Made by a program: the position numbers and the translations under genes
In this document: positions 1-12,675 of the stretch, piece after piece
Layout: each line of letters opens with the position of its first letter
Position numbering within the stretch: position 1 is the stretch's first letter
Notes under the pieces: generated by a model
What the model was told of the DNA's origin: nothing
The model's input: the letters and a program-made list of their open reading frames with translations, nothing else
Databases searched by the model: none
NCBI GenBank assembly: GCA_965112735.1
Contig: OZ218956.1
Location: forward strand, 1,550,001 to 1,614,000
DNA: 64,000 bases
From: Phaeosaccion multiseriatum
Taxonomy: Eukaryota; Ochrophyta, other classes
Direction: 5' to 3'

Positions 1-3000
1 GCGAGGGCATGGTGCTGACGAGCGAGCCCGCCTACGCCTCCATCTACGCAAAGACTCGCGTCAAGTTCTATGTGGTGCCGCAGGAGGACATCAACGAGGG
101 CATTAGTCTGCAGACGAGGGAGATGATGGTCCGGGATCACTCCATTCGCATGTTCAACATGAACCACGTCAACGACCTCTGGGACGTTATCAAGTGAGTG
201 TGTGTGTGCATGTGTGCGTGTGTGTGCGTGTGTGTGTGCGTGTGCGTGTGTGTGCGTATGTGTGTGTGTGTGTGTGAGGGTTAGTATGTGTGGTGAGAGA
301 GTGTGTGTGTTGTACTTCTATGTATTTGTGTGAGGAGCAGCAGTTGGAGAAGGAGGATTGGTGATGGAGGGGTGCTCTCGTTGCGTGACTGGCGCGGATG
401 ATGACGCGGATGCTGCCGCTGCCCCTCCTTCCCTCCCTCACCACCTCAATCACCCACCCACCAACCCACCTCTCCCTAACCCTCAGACACGACCCCGAGG
501 GTATGGACGCACTGCGCGAGTTTTGCCTGGAATACAAGACCAACGAGGGGCCCATCCTGCTGTACGACGAGATCAACAAGTTCAAGGAGGAGTGTCGCCG
601 CCCGGGCGCCAAGCCCAAGTACCTCGTCAAGGAGGCTTATCGTATCTACGGTGAGAGCGAGGAGGGCTCATGCTTTGTAGGATACAGGAGGGTTATTTAT
701 TGACTTAATAGGAATCACCTAAGAAACTGAAAGTGTGATTGTGTGTGTGTGCGTGTGTGTGTGTGCGCGTGTATGTGTCTCTGTGTCTCTGGGGCCCACG
801 AGTAGGATACGGCAGTGTAGCGTGTATCACCAACTGCTGCTGCAGTAGAAGTGCGGAAGTGGGATCGAAGTGGGGTGAAGCGAACGAACAGGGCTAATCC
901 CCTCCCTCCCTCCCTCCCTCCCTCCCCCTATCCCCTTTCCCCTCTCTATCAGAGACGTACCTGGCCAGCGGGCAGGGCCAACGCAAGCTCAACGTCAACC
1001 CCGATCTGCGCGGGGAGCTCGAGCGGAACCTGCAGAAGGAGAAGGCCAAAACGGAACACGAGCACACCTCCTTCCTCTCTTCGCTGTGGCCTCACTCGCA
1101 CTCCAACAAGGGAAGTGCCCGCAGCGGCAGCAAAGACGGGAGCAAGCAGCAGCAGCAGCAGCAGAAGCAGCAGAAGCAACAGCAGCAGCAGTGGGTGTTG
1201 CCATCAGGAGGTGGCGGAGCAGGGGCGGGGGTGGAGGCAAAAGAGCCGGGAACTGAGGGAGAGGAGGAGGGGACAGAGCTTACTGGGGGGGGGGAGAAGC
1301 CGTCTGCGGAGGCGACGCCCAACCGCAGGAAGAGCAGGATGAGCCTCCTTGTGAAAATGGGGCGGCAGAGCTCCATCGCCTTTATGGGGGGAGTCAATCG
1401 AAGGGCATCATTTCGAGGAGGAGGAGGAGGAGGAGGAGGAGGAGAGACAAGCGGCAAGGACAAGGGCGCAGCAGCAGCAGCAGCAGCAGCGGAGGGAGAG
1501 GATGCTGCCGTACCCGCTGGAGCAGCCGCAGGAGCAGCAAGTAAGCGGCCGGTCTTTGCAAAGGGCGGAACTTTCTTGATGAGCGACCACGAGAAGGGAG
1601 AAGAGATCCTCCAAGCGCACAAGAAGAACGCCGTGACGTTGGATACCATCTTTGACGCCCTCATGGTCAAGGCCGTCATCACCACCATCAACTACGATGT
1701 CATGCCTGCCTTCCAACAGAGCCGCTGTTATCGACTGGTGCGTGCGTTGCACTGGGGGGGCGTGGGCAGGACGGGAGGGAGGGAAGGGAGGGAGGGGAGG
1801 AGGGAGGGAGGAAGAGAGGGAGGAAGGGGAGGAGGGAGGGAGGCGAGGGAGGAAGGGTGAGAGGATGAGCTCCTTCCTACGAGACTTACGTGCTGCACGC
1901 TTTTGAAGCCGCGGAGAGCCTTACATCTCGTTCACCGCATCTCCACCTTTCTAACCACGGAAATTGGCTCCCTCCCTCCGTCCCTTCCTCCCCCCCTCCC
2001 TCCCTCCCTCCCTCCCTCCCTCCCTCCCTCCCTCCCTCCCTCCCTCCCTCCCTCCCTCCCTCCCTCCCTCCCTCCCTCCCTCCCTCCCTCCCTCCCTCCC
2101 TCCCTCCCTCCCTCCCTCCCTCCCTACCACCCTTCTCCTCCAACTCCCCCTCCAATCAGTACCTGGGGGCGGTTCTCTTCCCCTGCCCGGGAAAGCCTCG
2201 CGAGACCTTCGCGGTCGCCAAGCGAGTCCTGCCCATTCACGGCACCACTCAATACCATCAGTATGGAGAGGACGGATCCCCGTTCGATGACACTCCCGTC
2301 ACGAACTTCTCCTCCTCCTCCTCCTCCTCCTCCAGGTCGTCCGATGGGGGGAGGGGAGACAGTGATGGAGAGGAGGGAGGGGGGGAGGGGGGAGGTCGCC
2401 AGCACCACCACCACCACCACCACCACCACCGCAGTAGCCGTCATAGTCCGAGCAGGGGCGGCAACACGTTGCAGAATAAAGGTGGAGGTAGCGTGGAGAA
2501 GGAGAAGGAGAAGGGCAGGGGCCCGAAACACCCGGCCATGCTCGAGAGGAGGGACAGGGCGGGAACCTTCCGCCGGACTTTCCGTAACCTCCACATGGGA
2601 GGAGGAGGAGGAGGAGGAGGAGGAGGAGGAGGGAACAGTGGTATAGGCAGCGGGGCTAAGCTGCTGGAGGCCACCAAGAAGGGCTTGGGGGGTATTGTCA
2701 AGACCTTCACCAGCACCTTCCGACACCTCGACATTTATGCCGATGATGACGACGACGTGTCCGAGTTTTCGGCGGTTGGAAGGAGGAGCGGGCGCAGAGT
2801 GGTAGGGAAAGGTGGAGAGGGAGGGAGAGGGGAAGGAGGGAAAGGAGGGGAAGGAGGGGAAGGAGGGGAAGGAGGTGAAGGAGGGGGATGGGGAGGGGGG
2901 GGAGGTGGGGAGGGGCTGATGGACATGGAGGAAGGAAGGGAGAACCTGAGTAGGAGCAGGAGCGGAACGAGTGGCATCATTGGTGCCATTACTGTTAAGG

Positions 3001-4907
3001 ATGTCACTAGGGAGGGTGGAGGGGGAGGAGGAAGTTCGAGTAAAGCATCTACGGCCTTTTCGGTGTCCCCTCAGGGAGGAGGAGCAGAAGGAGGAGGAGG
3101 AGGAGGAGGAGGAGGAGGAGGAGGAGGAGGAGGAGGAGGAGGAGGAGGAGGAGGAGGAGGAGGAGGAGGAGGAGGAGGAGGAGGGGGAGGGGGAGGGGGA
3201 GGAGGAAGCGGCATTGATGGCTGCCATGGCACTTCCTTTCCAGCAGCAGCAGTTGGTGATACGACAGCAGAGCAAGAAGGGAGAAAGCCTCCACCTCCTC
3301 GCATGGGATTCACCCACAGAGAGGGGCACAGGGGCAACATGTGGGCCGAGCACGACGATGATGATGGAGCTAGCGACACGGCCAGAGGAGGGGTGGGGGA
3401 GGGGAAGAGGGAGGGGGAGGGGGAGAGGGAGCGGTGGGCAACAGGGGCTGCGGCTGTCGGGGGCGAGGAGGCCAAGGCCACGGAGAAGCCGCAGCAGGAG
3501 GTACCAGGCTGCTCCGACGTGCCGTTCGATTCGTTTTCGGGTAACAAGAGTGGAAAGAAGGACAAGTCGAGGACCGAAGACTCCTACCCGGAGGAGGAGG
3601 CGGAGGACTTAGTAGAGTCACTGTATATGTGCGAGGGAGACAGAAGGGATAGAGGTGGTGGTGGTGGTGGTGGTGGTGGTGGCGGCGCTTGTAGGGGCGA
3701 CGCGGGGAGCACAGAGGGGGGAGGTGTAGCAGCAGCAGGAGGGAAGGCCAAGGAGAAGAGGGGGGGTGAGACAGGCAAGGACCTCCCTCCGCTGAACAAG
3801 GGGCAGCAGCAGCGGGAGGAGGGGGGTGGGGGTGGTGGTGATGGTGGTGATGGCGGAAAGGCGGACGGGGGCGGTGTGGATGCGATGAGGAGCGGCCTCG
3901 GCATTCCAACCAGTAGCACTAGCAGTAACGGCGGCCTGAGGGTCGAGCATGTGGGCGACCACCATGCCGACGATGGCACCGAATGTCAAGCAGCAGCAGC
4001 AGGGGAGGGGGCTCAAGAAGGAGGGGTTGGAGCAGCAAGAGCCGCACCCGGGAAGGAGGAGAAAGAGGAAAGGGGGGACGCAGGAAAGACCGTCGCATTC
4101 GTGTCATCATCCTCGGAGGCTGAGGCGAAGGAGGAGGAGGAGGAGGAGGAGGAGGAGGAGGAGGAGGAGGGGGAGGAGGAGGATGGTGACGTCATTGCCG
4201 AGCCCACCAGCTGCAGCAGTGCCAGGGATAGGATGGGGCAGAATGGGATGCTCCACACCGGGGAAGTGGCTCGGTACGACATGTCGGCGTTCATGGGACG
4301 AAGGGGGCTACGGGGAGGAGGAGTAGAAGGAGGAGGAGAAGAAGAAGAAGAAGAAGAAGAAGAAGGAGGAGGAGGGGGAGTAGAAGGAGGAGGAGGAGGA
4401 GGAGGAGGAGGAGGAGAAGGAGGAGGAGGAGGAGGAGGAGGAGGAGGAGGAGGAGGAGGAGGAGGAGGAGGAGGAGGAGGAGCTGCTGCTGAAGGAGCAT
4501 GCGGATGCGGAGGGGCGGGGGGAGGGAGAGCGACGCCAGCCTACCACCGTCCGTCATCGGGTACTTTCAATGACACCTCCATGTCCTCAGGAGGAGGACC
4601 ACATGGATACCAAAGCCCGACTCGCACCATCACCAACAATACATACGGCAGCACGTCCGGCTTCATCGCGAGAGTCGATACTGCCATGTCGAGTACATAC
4701 GGGGATGAGACAGCCGGCGGAGGAGGAGGAGAAGGAGGAGCATGTCTGATGAGGGGCGACACAGCGTGGAGGGGTGGTGGTTCCTCAGACCGAGGAGGCT
4801 TTATTAATGATGAGCCTTTGACGGGGTCCGTGGTGGTGAAGCAAGGCTGGATGCGACGGACTTGGCTGACCGTGAGAAGCATGGGTACATCCATCAATCC
4901 GGCATGA
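1..4907 (+). CDS. RGS-domain protein with long low-complexity tail (5' end outside window)
   Basis: Exons: <1-193, 487-650, 953-1737, 2160-4907; all introns are GT-AG and phases close. The first exons encode an RGS fold (regulator of G-protein signalling, which speeds GTP hydrolysis by G-alpha): a stretch with HVNDLWDVI, then ALREFCLEYK and ILLYDEINKFKEE, then RIYETYL and LNVNPDLRGELERNL. The last helices (TIFDALMVKAV, PAFQQSRCYRL) lie just before the end of exon 3. About 190 residues of Gln/Gly/Ala/Ser-rich sequence are inserted between the sixth and seventh RGS helices. The last exon is a roughly 915-residue tail with long Gly, Glu, His and Ser runs encoded by GGA, GAG and CAC repeats; I recognise no domain in it. 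The upstream part (perhaps a receptor or other membrane module) is outside the window. The RGS call is by motif order compared with RGS4; tail function is unknown. Confidence 0.8.
823..845. repeat. Dispersed CAG-linked motif (antisense, in intron 2 of the RGS gene)
   Basis: GTATCACCAACTGCTGCTGC is the reverse complement of the motif CAGTTGGTGATAC joined to a short CAG run, which recurs elsewhere in the window. Confidence 0.6.
1763..2130. repeat. GGGA-rich then (TCCC)n tracts inside intron 3 of the RGS gene
   Basis: The intron at 1738-2159 starts with a GGGA-rich purine tract (about 1763-1857) and ends with about 35 uninterrupted TCCC units (about 1996-2126) just before the acceptor. The two tracts are complementary in the transcript. 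Confidence 0.9.
3087..3202. repeat. (GGA)n microsatellite encoding polyglycine
   Basis: About 35 consecutive GGA/GGG codons in frame in the last exon of the RGS-protein gene. Shifted frames would give polyglutamate or polyarginine, so slippage by one or two bases would change the protein sharply. Confidence 0.9.
3241..3270 (+). repeat. Dispersed CAG-linked motif (coding copy)
   Basis: Four CAG units run into CAGTTGGTGATAC and back into CAGCAG. It lies in the coding strand of the RGS-protein gene and is read there as AVGDTTA. Confidence 0.65.
4128..4484. repeat. (GAG/GGA)n tracts encoding polyglutamate and polyglycine
   Basis: Coding trinucleotide runs in the tail exon: a GAG run near 4128-4173 gives polyglutamate, then mixed GAA/GGA runs from about 4320, and a long GGA run to about 4481 gives polyglycine. 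Confidence 0.85.
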
Positions 4908-5131
4908 GGAGGACAGGGGTGGGTGGTGGGTGGGTAGATGGTTGGGTGGGTGGGTGGGGAGGGATGAGATGAAATACCATAGCGACTGAGCGAACAAGAG
5001 TACTGTAGTAGAATGAATATGAATACATGCTCGACGTACATAACTTGGAAGAGAACTGTGCACGCGCACACGCACACACACGCACACACACACACACGCA
5101 CTCGCCCGCCCGGCCGCTGGGCAGGGGCTGC

Positions 5132-5254
5132 GAGTCCAGGAGAGGAAGGTTCTTCAGAGTCCAGGAGGGGAACGTTCTTCAGAGTCCAGGAGCGGACCGT
5201 TCTTAGAATCCAGGAGGGGAACGTTCTTTAGAGTCCAGGAGGGGACCGTTCCTT
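5132..5254. repeat. 25-bp tandem repeat, about 5 units
   Basis: Units start GAGTCCAGGAG and end in CGTTCTT or a close variant, differing from each other by a few substitutions. Confidence 0.85.
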
Positions 5255-6040
5255 TGGGGCTGAGCTCAGCTCAGAGTACGACGTGAGAGGGCTCAAACTT
5301 CTTGTGTGCCATCCTGTGACCCTCTCTCCAGATCAAGAGGACCACACGCTAGCCGAAAGCGCGAGGACCCATCACATACATACAAAGGATACAGGGGACC
5401 ACACGCTGGCAAGTGTGAAGGTCCATCACATTCTGCATCATATCCATTGCATTATCGGTTTCCACTCCTGCATTGCTGGCATGATACCCTGTAATCTTAC
5501 TTATAACAAGCCACCAAACGGGGAGGGACCACGAAAGGCTTCTTTACACCCACATAACCTCACATGTCGCTCTGTTTACAGATGTCACTTGCTCTTCGCT
5601 CTACACAGCAAAGCTAGGTTTAGTCAATAGAGGCCTCAAGCAACACAACAACCGACTCTCTTCACAGATAACCTAGTTCCAGTCAACAGAGACATAGTTA
5701 ACAGAGACATTAAACAACACAACAACCCACTCATGTCGAGGGAGTGGCTCGCACCCGTCAGAGTTCCACCCCTCCTTCCACCCCTCCCTCCCTCCCTTGT
5801 AACGAATACGCCGTAAAGCTCCTAACCTAGATAAAGCAAAGCAAAGGGCGAGGATAGGGGCGAGAGACTCACTCCGCCCCACTCTCTCTCTCTCTCTCTC
5901 CCTCTCACTCACTTACTCACTTGCTCACCCACTTACTCACTCACTCACTCACTCACTCACTCACTAACTCCGTCCGTCCCGTCCTTCCCCACTTCCTCAG
6001 TCACAATTTCCCTCCCTCCCTCTCTCCCTCTGTCCTGCCC

Positions 6041-6192
6041 TCCCTCCCTCCCTCCCTCCCTCCCTCCCTCCCTCCCTCCCTCCCTCCCTCCCTCCCTCCC
6101 TCCCTCCCTCCCTCCCTCCCTCCCTCCCTCCCTCCCTCACTCACTCTCTCCCTCCCTCCCTCCCTCCCTCCCTCCCTCCCTCCCTCCCTCCT
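6041..6192. repeat. (CCCT)n microsatellite
   Basis: About 37 CCCT units with one CACT interruption near 6137, immediately downstream of the stop codon of the minus-strand gene. Its minus-strand transcript would be (AGGG)n. Confidence 0.9.
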
Positions 6193-6206
6193 TCCCTCTC
6201 TCCCCT

Positions 6207-6506
6207 TCACTGCCCGGACACTCTCAGACTTGTCTTGATCCGCTCGAGCAGTGCATCGTTGAGCACTGCGCTAATGCTTCTCACGGTGACCCGGTGCGTG
6301 GAGGACGCGGCGTGCGTCTCCACACCGACGAGGGCTCCTACGCTCACGGGCTCGCCTTGAAGGGCGGGGGGGAGGCAGGCAGGCAGGGAGGGAGGGAGGG
6401 AGGGAGGAAAGGAGCGCGTGAGTGAGTGGGGGAGGGAAGGCAGGACAGAGGAAGAGAGGGCAACAGCAATGTACACACACGCACGTACACACGCACGCGC
6501 ACACAC

Positions 6507-6552
<46 letters not shown>

Positions 6553-9500
6553 GCGCACCTGTTGCTGACAATGTCGCCGTCTTGAGCACTCCAGCAGCAG
6601 GGGTCATGACGATACCCCCCTGGGCCACACCCCCCTCGGCCATACCCCCCTGGACCGCTCCCTCCGCGTCGGGACCCACCACAGACAAGCCGAGAGCTTT
6701 GAGAGCGGCCTTGACAGCGGAGGGCTGAGTACCCCCCGGGGATGGGGATTGCACCTGGGCTTGAGACCGCTGAGGCATGGTGGACCAGCGGGCCTGTGGA
6801 GGGAGGGAGGGAGGGAGGGGAGGGGAGGGGAGAGGGAAGGGGCAAAGAGAGAGAGGGCGAGAGAGGGAGAGGGAGAGAGAGGGAGAGAGAGAGGGAGGGA
6901 GAGAGAGAAAGAGAGAGGGAAAGAGAGAGAGTGAGAGAGATATAGAGACGAGGGATTGAGGAGGGAGAGAGAGAGGCCGAATACAGAAGCAGCAAGCGGG
7001 CTTTCAACAACCAACAAGCCCACACCTTACCCCCTTACCGTGCCCCAACTTCGCCACACATTAGCCACACCTTCGCCACACTTGAACCACACCTCAACCA
7101 CACTTCAGCCACCACATTTCAAACCACACCTTACGCACCTGGAAGGCTTCTGTGGTCATGTCGGAGGCCGCAAGGAACTGATCGAGGTGGAGGGGGAGGG
7201 GTACCTTGACACCGTGCTGAGCATCCCCTGCCGCGGAGGAGAAGAAGAGCTCCAGGGAGGCGGCCTCTGTGAAGGGACGCAGGCACTGGGGGGAGGGAGG
7301 GAGGGAGGGAGGGAGGGAGGATCAGGATCTTCCTTTATGGGTACTCCATTCCATTCTACTCCCCTCCACTCCACTCCACTCCACTTTACTCCACTCCACT
7401 CCACTCCACTCCACTCCACACTACTCCCCTCCACTCCACTCCACTCCACTCCACTCCACTACACTCCGCCCTCCCGCATCCCCCTCTTCCCATCCCCCTC
7501 CCTCCCTCCCTTCCTCCCTCCCTCCCTCCCTCCCTCCCTCCCTCCCTCCCTCCCTCCCTCCCTCCCTCCCTCCCTCCCTCCCTCCCTCCCTCCCTCCCTC
7601 CCTCCCTCCCTCCCTCCCTCCCTCCCTCCCTCCCTCCCTCCCTCCCTCCCTCCCTCCCTCCCTCCCTCCCTCCCTCCCTCCCTCCCTCCCTCCCTCCCTC
7701 CCTCCCTCCCTCCCTCCCTCCCTCCCTCCCTCCCTCCCTCCCTCCCTCCCTCCCTCCCTCCCTCCCTCCCTCCCTCCCTCCCTCCCTCCCTCCCTCCCTC
7801 CCTCCCTCCCTCCCTCCCTCCCTCCCTCCCTCCCTCCCTCCCTCCCTCCTCAATCACCTGAGCGCACACTTCAAACACCACAGGGCCACTTCCCGCTCGC
7901 GCTAGTCCATCCCCACCCCCGGAGGGAAGTGGTCGGACGGCGAGGGCGAGGGACAGGGGAGAAGGCCCTCCTCCTCCTGTAGAGGCGGTGGGCGCGGTGA
8001 GGCTCAGGTTGGTGAGGTCGGCGTCTCCTGTTGCCGCCACGCCGAGACTAAAGCCACAAGAGGAGCCGTTGGAGTAGCTAGACAGGCTGCAGTGGGGAGG
8101 GAGGGGGGCAGGAGAGAGGAGCGTACAAGAGGGGTGTTGGGGGGGGGTAAGACGCTTGCTTGACCTGACTTGACTTGAGAGAGACTGTTGTTCAAATTGC
8201 CACCCTTTCCTCCTCCCCTCCCCTCCCCTCCTCTCCCCCTCCCGCCCCCTCCCACCACTCACACTGTCACTCTCGCCAGCCCGGCCACCTCCGCTAGCAC
8301 AACCTCCTGTGCGCGAGGGGGCAAGGGCGGCGCCGTGTTGAACGGCGATGCCGGTGCCGGCGGCTCCACGGCATCAAAGGGATTCAGCCCCTCCTCCAGC
8401 TCCTTCGACACCTGCACCTGCGGCGGTTGCGGCAGATGGCTTCGAGCGACTTGGTCGAAGCTGACCGCCCCACCCCCTCCTCCTCCTCCTCCTGAGCTGG
8501 TGCCCGTCCATCCAAAGGGCGCTCCGCCGTCGGATGATGACGCACCCCCCGGGGTCGCTGGGAAGAAGGCTGCGCTGCTGAAGGCCTGGCTGGTGTTGGG
8601 AGTCAACGAGCCTTCTCCTCCTCCTCCTCCTCCTCCTCCTCCTCCTCCTCCTCCTCCTCCTCCTCCTGCCGCTGCTGCTGCTGCTGCTCCTGCTCCTGGG
8701 AGCATGGGTGAAAGAGGGAAGGCTGCGGGGAGCGCAGGGGCATGTACCTATCGAAGGGGGAGAGGGAGGGAGGGAGGGAGGGAGGGGGTAGGTGGGGAAG
8801 GGGGCGCGGTAAGAGGGAGGGAGAAAGAGGGGGAGAGAGAGAGAGGAGAGAGAGGAAGGGAGAGAGACAGAGAGAGACAGAGAGAGAGCGAGAGAGAGAC
8901 GGAGGGAGCGAGAGAGAGAGGAGAGAGAGAAAGGAGAGAATAGAGAGAGAGGTTCAAGCATCACGCGCACCCAGAACCCCACCCACCCACCCACCCACCC
9001 TCCCACCCACCCACCCACTCACGCACCCACCCACCCACCCACCTGGGCACCGGCGTCGATAGTGAGACCTCCCACCCCGCCCGCCAAGCCCATGATGCCC
9101 ATTGTCGATGTCATTGTCGACGCCATACCCGCTGTGTACGCCAAGTTCGGGCCTACTCCGGCGATGGACAGCGTGGACTGAGTGGACTGAGCGGGCAGAG
9201 TGCTGGTGCTGGTGTTGGTGGTGTTGTTGTTGTTGGTGTGGACGAAGGATTCGCCGAAGAAGTTGGCGCTGCCGGTTTCGTCGTCGTCGTCGTCGTCGTC
9301 GTCGGAGTCAACCCCTTCGAAGTGATCGTCCATCTATCAAGGGAAGGGGAGGGGTGAGACGGGAGTGAAGGCCGTACGGGCGACGAGAGAGGGGGGGACA
9401 ATGAGGATACAAGCGATGCGCACACACCCACACTCACACACGCACACACGCACACACGTACATCGAAGTCGGCGAGAAGGTCCCCGAGGGGCACGGGGCT

Positions 9501-11348
9501 CGTATCGAGGTTCATGCTCTTCTTCTTCTGCCCGAGGCCCTGCTGCTGCTCCTGCTGCTGCTGGTGCCGCAGGCTCTCCGTCTCCCGCCGGTCTCCCTTG
9601 TGCTTGTCCATGCCCTTGCCGTTGCCCCCCGCATGGGCGGCAGCTGAGGCGCTGCCGGAGGGCTGCGCATCCCCCTTCTCCTCCTTGTTTTGGGGTAGCG
9701 CCTTTCCTGCTTGGGGCAGCTCCTGCATCATCTGCATGTACACCATGAACTTCTCGATGAAGTGCTCAATCGTCGTCGCCAGCTGACGCGCCTGTGAGGG
9801 GGGTGTGGGAAAAAAACAATGCGAGTGGAGGAGGTCTGATGGCAAGTAGGCGCCTTTGCTTTGCGCCACTCTGACTCCGACTCCGACTTTGACTCTTACT
9901 CTTACTCTCAGTCTCAGTCTCAGTCTCAGTCTCAGTCTCACTCTCACTCTCACTCTCATTCTCATTCTCACTTTCATTCTCATTCTCACTCCTCAACAAG
10001 TTAAGTGAGAGCTTTGCTGTTCGCTCGGGTCGGCCTCTCTCTCTCGAGTGCGAGTGAAAGTGGAAGCGAGGTGTGTGCATGTGTGTGCGTGGGGGCAAGG
10101 AGTGCAGCCTCCAAACTGAAACTGAAACTGAAAATGAGCCCGTCGGATAGGCTCTGATGAAACTGAACCGGAAGCCGTTGGACGGACCTTAGGGGTGGAC
10201 AGGAGCACCTCCTCTCGTTCGTTAAAGGTTTGATCCTATACAGGAAGAGAGGGCAGTGGATGAGAGGAGTGGTGGCGATGGGATGGATGGCAGTGGATGG
10301 GGGGAGTGGTGGCGATGGGATGGATGGCAGTGGATGGCAGGAGGGGTGGGGATGGGATGGATGGTAGTGGATGGGGGGAGGGGTGGGATGACATGATGAG
10401 ATGTGATGGAAGGATGGGGGACAGGCAGGCCGCCCGGTATACAGCCAGGTATGCAGCCAGGGGCAGGAGGAAAGACACAGAGGGACAGAGGAGCTTTGGT
10501 GTCTATTCGCTGCTCACCGAGAAGATCTTGAGGTCGAGGCCAAACACAGCACCTCTCTTGGAGCACAGCGACCAGCGGTAGAACTCCGTGTAGCAGATGA
10601 AACGGCCCTGGGGAGGCGGATGGAGGGGAGAGGAGGGAAGGGGGAAAGGGGAGAGGAGGGGAGGGGAGGGAAGGGGAGGGGAGGTGCGCGGTTATATACG
10701 CCTGCAAAAGCCTACATAAAGCCGCTACAAGCCTACAAAGGCCTACAAAGGCCTACAAGGCCTACACAAGGTTGCGTATGGATACATAAGACTGCACATG
10801 CCTTGGTGTTGACCATGAACTCCGACGGCGGGCCGGTGTCGTGCTGCACCGGGGGTCCCTCGTACAGATTTGCGCCCATCGCAGAGAGAGAGATTACTCC
10901 ATGGAGGTCCCTGTGTGGAGAGAGGGCGGGGACGGACGGACGGACGGACGGACAGAGGGAGGGAGGGAGGGACGGAGGGAGGGAGGGACGGAGGGAGGGA
11001 GGGAGGGAGGGAGGGAGGGAGGGAGGGAGGGAGGGAGGGAGGGAGGGAGGGAGGGAGGGAGGGAGGGAGAGGAAGAGGCGTGGGGGTTGGGTGAAATGGG
11101 GGGACATTCGTTCGCTTGGTCAAGTTGTTTTCCGACTTCAGAAAGGAAGCAAGGAGGAAGCGCTTTTGCTTGACACTCGCGCTGCTCTCTCTCTCTCACT
11201 GCACCCCACTCACCAACCTACCCGCCCTACCCACCCACCCCACCCACCCTACCCACCCACCCACCCATCCATCCATCCATCCATCCATCCATCCAGTCAT
11301 CCCAGCCCCACGCACACGCGCACGCGCACCCACACACACACGTGCACG

Positions 11349-11379
<31 letters not shown>

Positions 11380-12634
11380 GCCGAACTTGTTGCCATCCTT
11401 CTTGCTGAGCGCACACACAAACTTGTGCCCCTCGTCGTCGAAGACCGCCGCATCTTCATTAACGGCCCTGGTCATGTGCCTGAGCCACGACTGCATGGTG
11501 ACGGGCGTCTCGGCGCAGAGGGTCCAAGAGCGGTCGATGGTGACGATGTCAAAGGCGTGTGGAGGGGTGGCTTTGGCACTCGACACGGGGCGGATGTAGC
11601 AAACCTTTAGGACGGGGAGGGGGGGGGTGTCAGGGGTTAGGACAGCAGGTGCTGTGTGAGCGATCAGCCAGCCACCAGCCAGCCATCAGCCATACATGTT
11701 AGAGGTAGACAGGCATGGTATTGCTCATGTTAGAGGCATATCCGACATGCTGTACATGTTAGAGGCATACCCGACATGGTGCACATGTCAGAGGCATATC
11801 CGACATGGTACACATGACAGAGGCACCACCAACATGGTACACATGTTAGAGGCATACCTTGCAGAGGTCGATGAGGTTTCTCTCCTTGCGATGCTCCGAC
11901 CCACCGCTGCCCCCCTTGGTGCTGGACACGACCTCGCTGAAGAGGGGCACGGAGGGTAGGTTACTGTAGTAGGCCATAAAGTGGCCCTGAGTGTGTGTGG
12001 GGGTAGAGAGGGGCATATCGGTACGGGTAGGCACAGTTTCAGTTTTTGAGTTTCAGTTTTGAGTTTCAGTTTTGAGTTTTCAGTTTCAGGTTCAGGTTCA
12101 GTTCGATATACGGGTTCCACACCTCGGTCCTGTCTAATATCAGTTTGTTCATATATTCATGCGCCCTCTGAATCTTAAGAGTAAAGCCCACCCACCTGTG
12201 AAGTAGAGTAGAGCACAAAGTAGCGCCAGAGCCATTTCTTCATGTTCCCGCCTCTCTTGAGCAGCCAGCCCGAGTAGAGAACCACCTGGTCCCAGTGCTC
12301 GCCAACTGTGGGGTTTTGCAAGAGCTGAGGACGCCTGCCCTTGGCCTTGGGGCTGATGAGGCCTCCTCCCTTCGGGCTTGTACTGCCGAGGCTTCGGCCA
12401 AGCCGGGGGGAAATGGCTTCAGCGGCCTTGACTATGCCTGCAGGGGGAGGGGAGGGAGGGGGGTAGGGGTTATGGGGGAGGGAGGGGAGGAAGGGGAGGG
12501 AGAATGGAAGGTGGCAGAAGGAAGGGTCACAAGGAAGGGAGAAAGGGTCAATCACACGCCGCTGTTGAGCGAAATCATTCGATAATTGATTGATGGAGTG
12601 CTCCATGGAGGGCGTGGGTGGTGGACAGCGAGAA

Positions 12635-12675
<41 letters not shown>

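Larger units (their letters stand above)
4908..6206. other. Intergenic region between two convergent genes
   Basis: The RGS gene ends from the left and the PH/adaptin-ear gene ends from the right. The region holds a CA-rich tract (about 5058-5101), a 25-bp tandem repeat (5132-5254), two diverged copies of a roughly 40-bp segment starting GGACCACACGCT (near 5338 and 5396), CACT/CTCA repeats (5895-5965) and a long CCCT tract. No open frame here looks like a conserved protein. Confidence 0.7.

Noticed and set aside
1996-2126. Telomere-like repeat
   Set aside because: The unit is TCCC, without the T/A bases of telomeric TTAGGG or TTTAGGG repeats, and it lies between exons in phase.
2124-3353. 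Minus-strand serine-rich open frame of about 400 residues
   Set aside because: It is the complement of the GGA-rich tail exon of the RGS gene; polyserine/polyproline frames are expected opposite GGA runs.
6956-8262. Long frames giving SLPP or EGGR repeats
   Set aside because: Both are translations of the CCCT/GGGA microsatellite in an intron; the real exons around it (7139-7285, 7858-8086) encode the adaptin ear in another arrangement.
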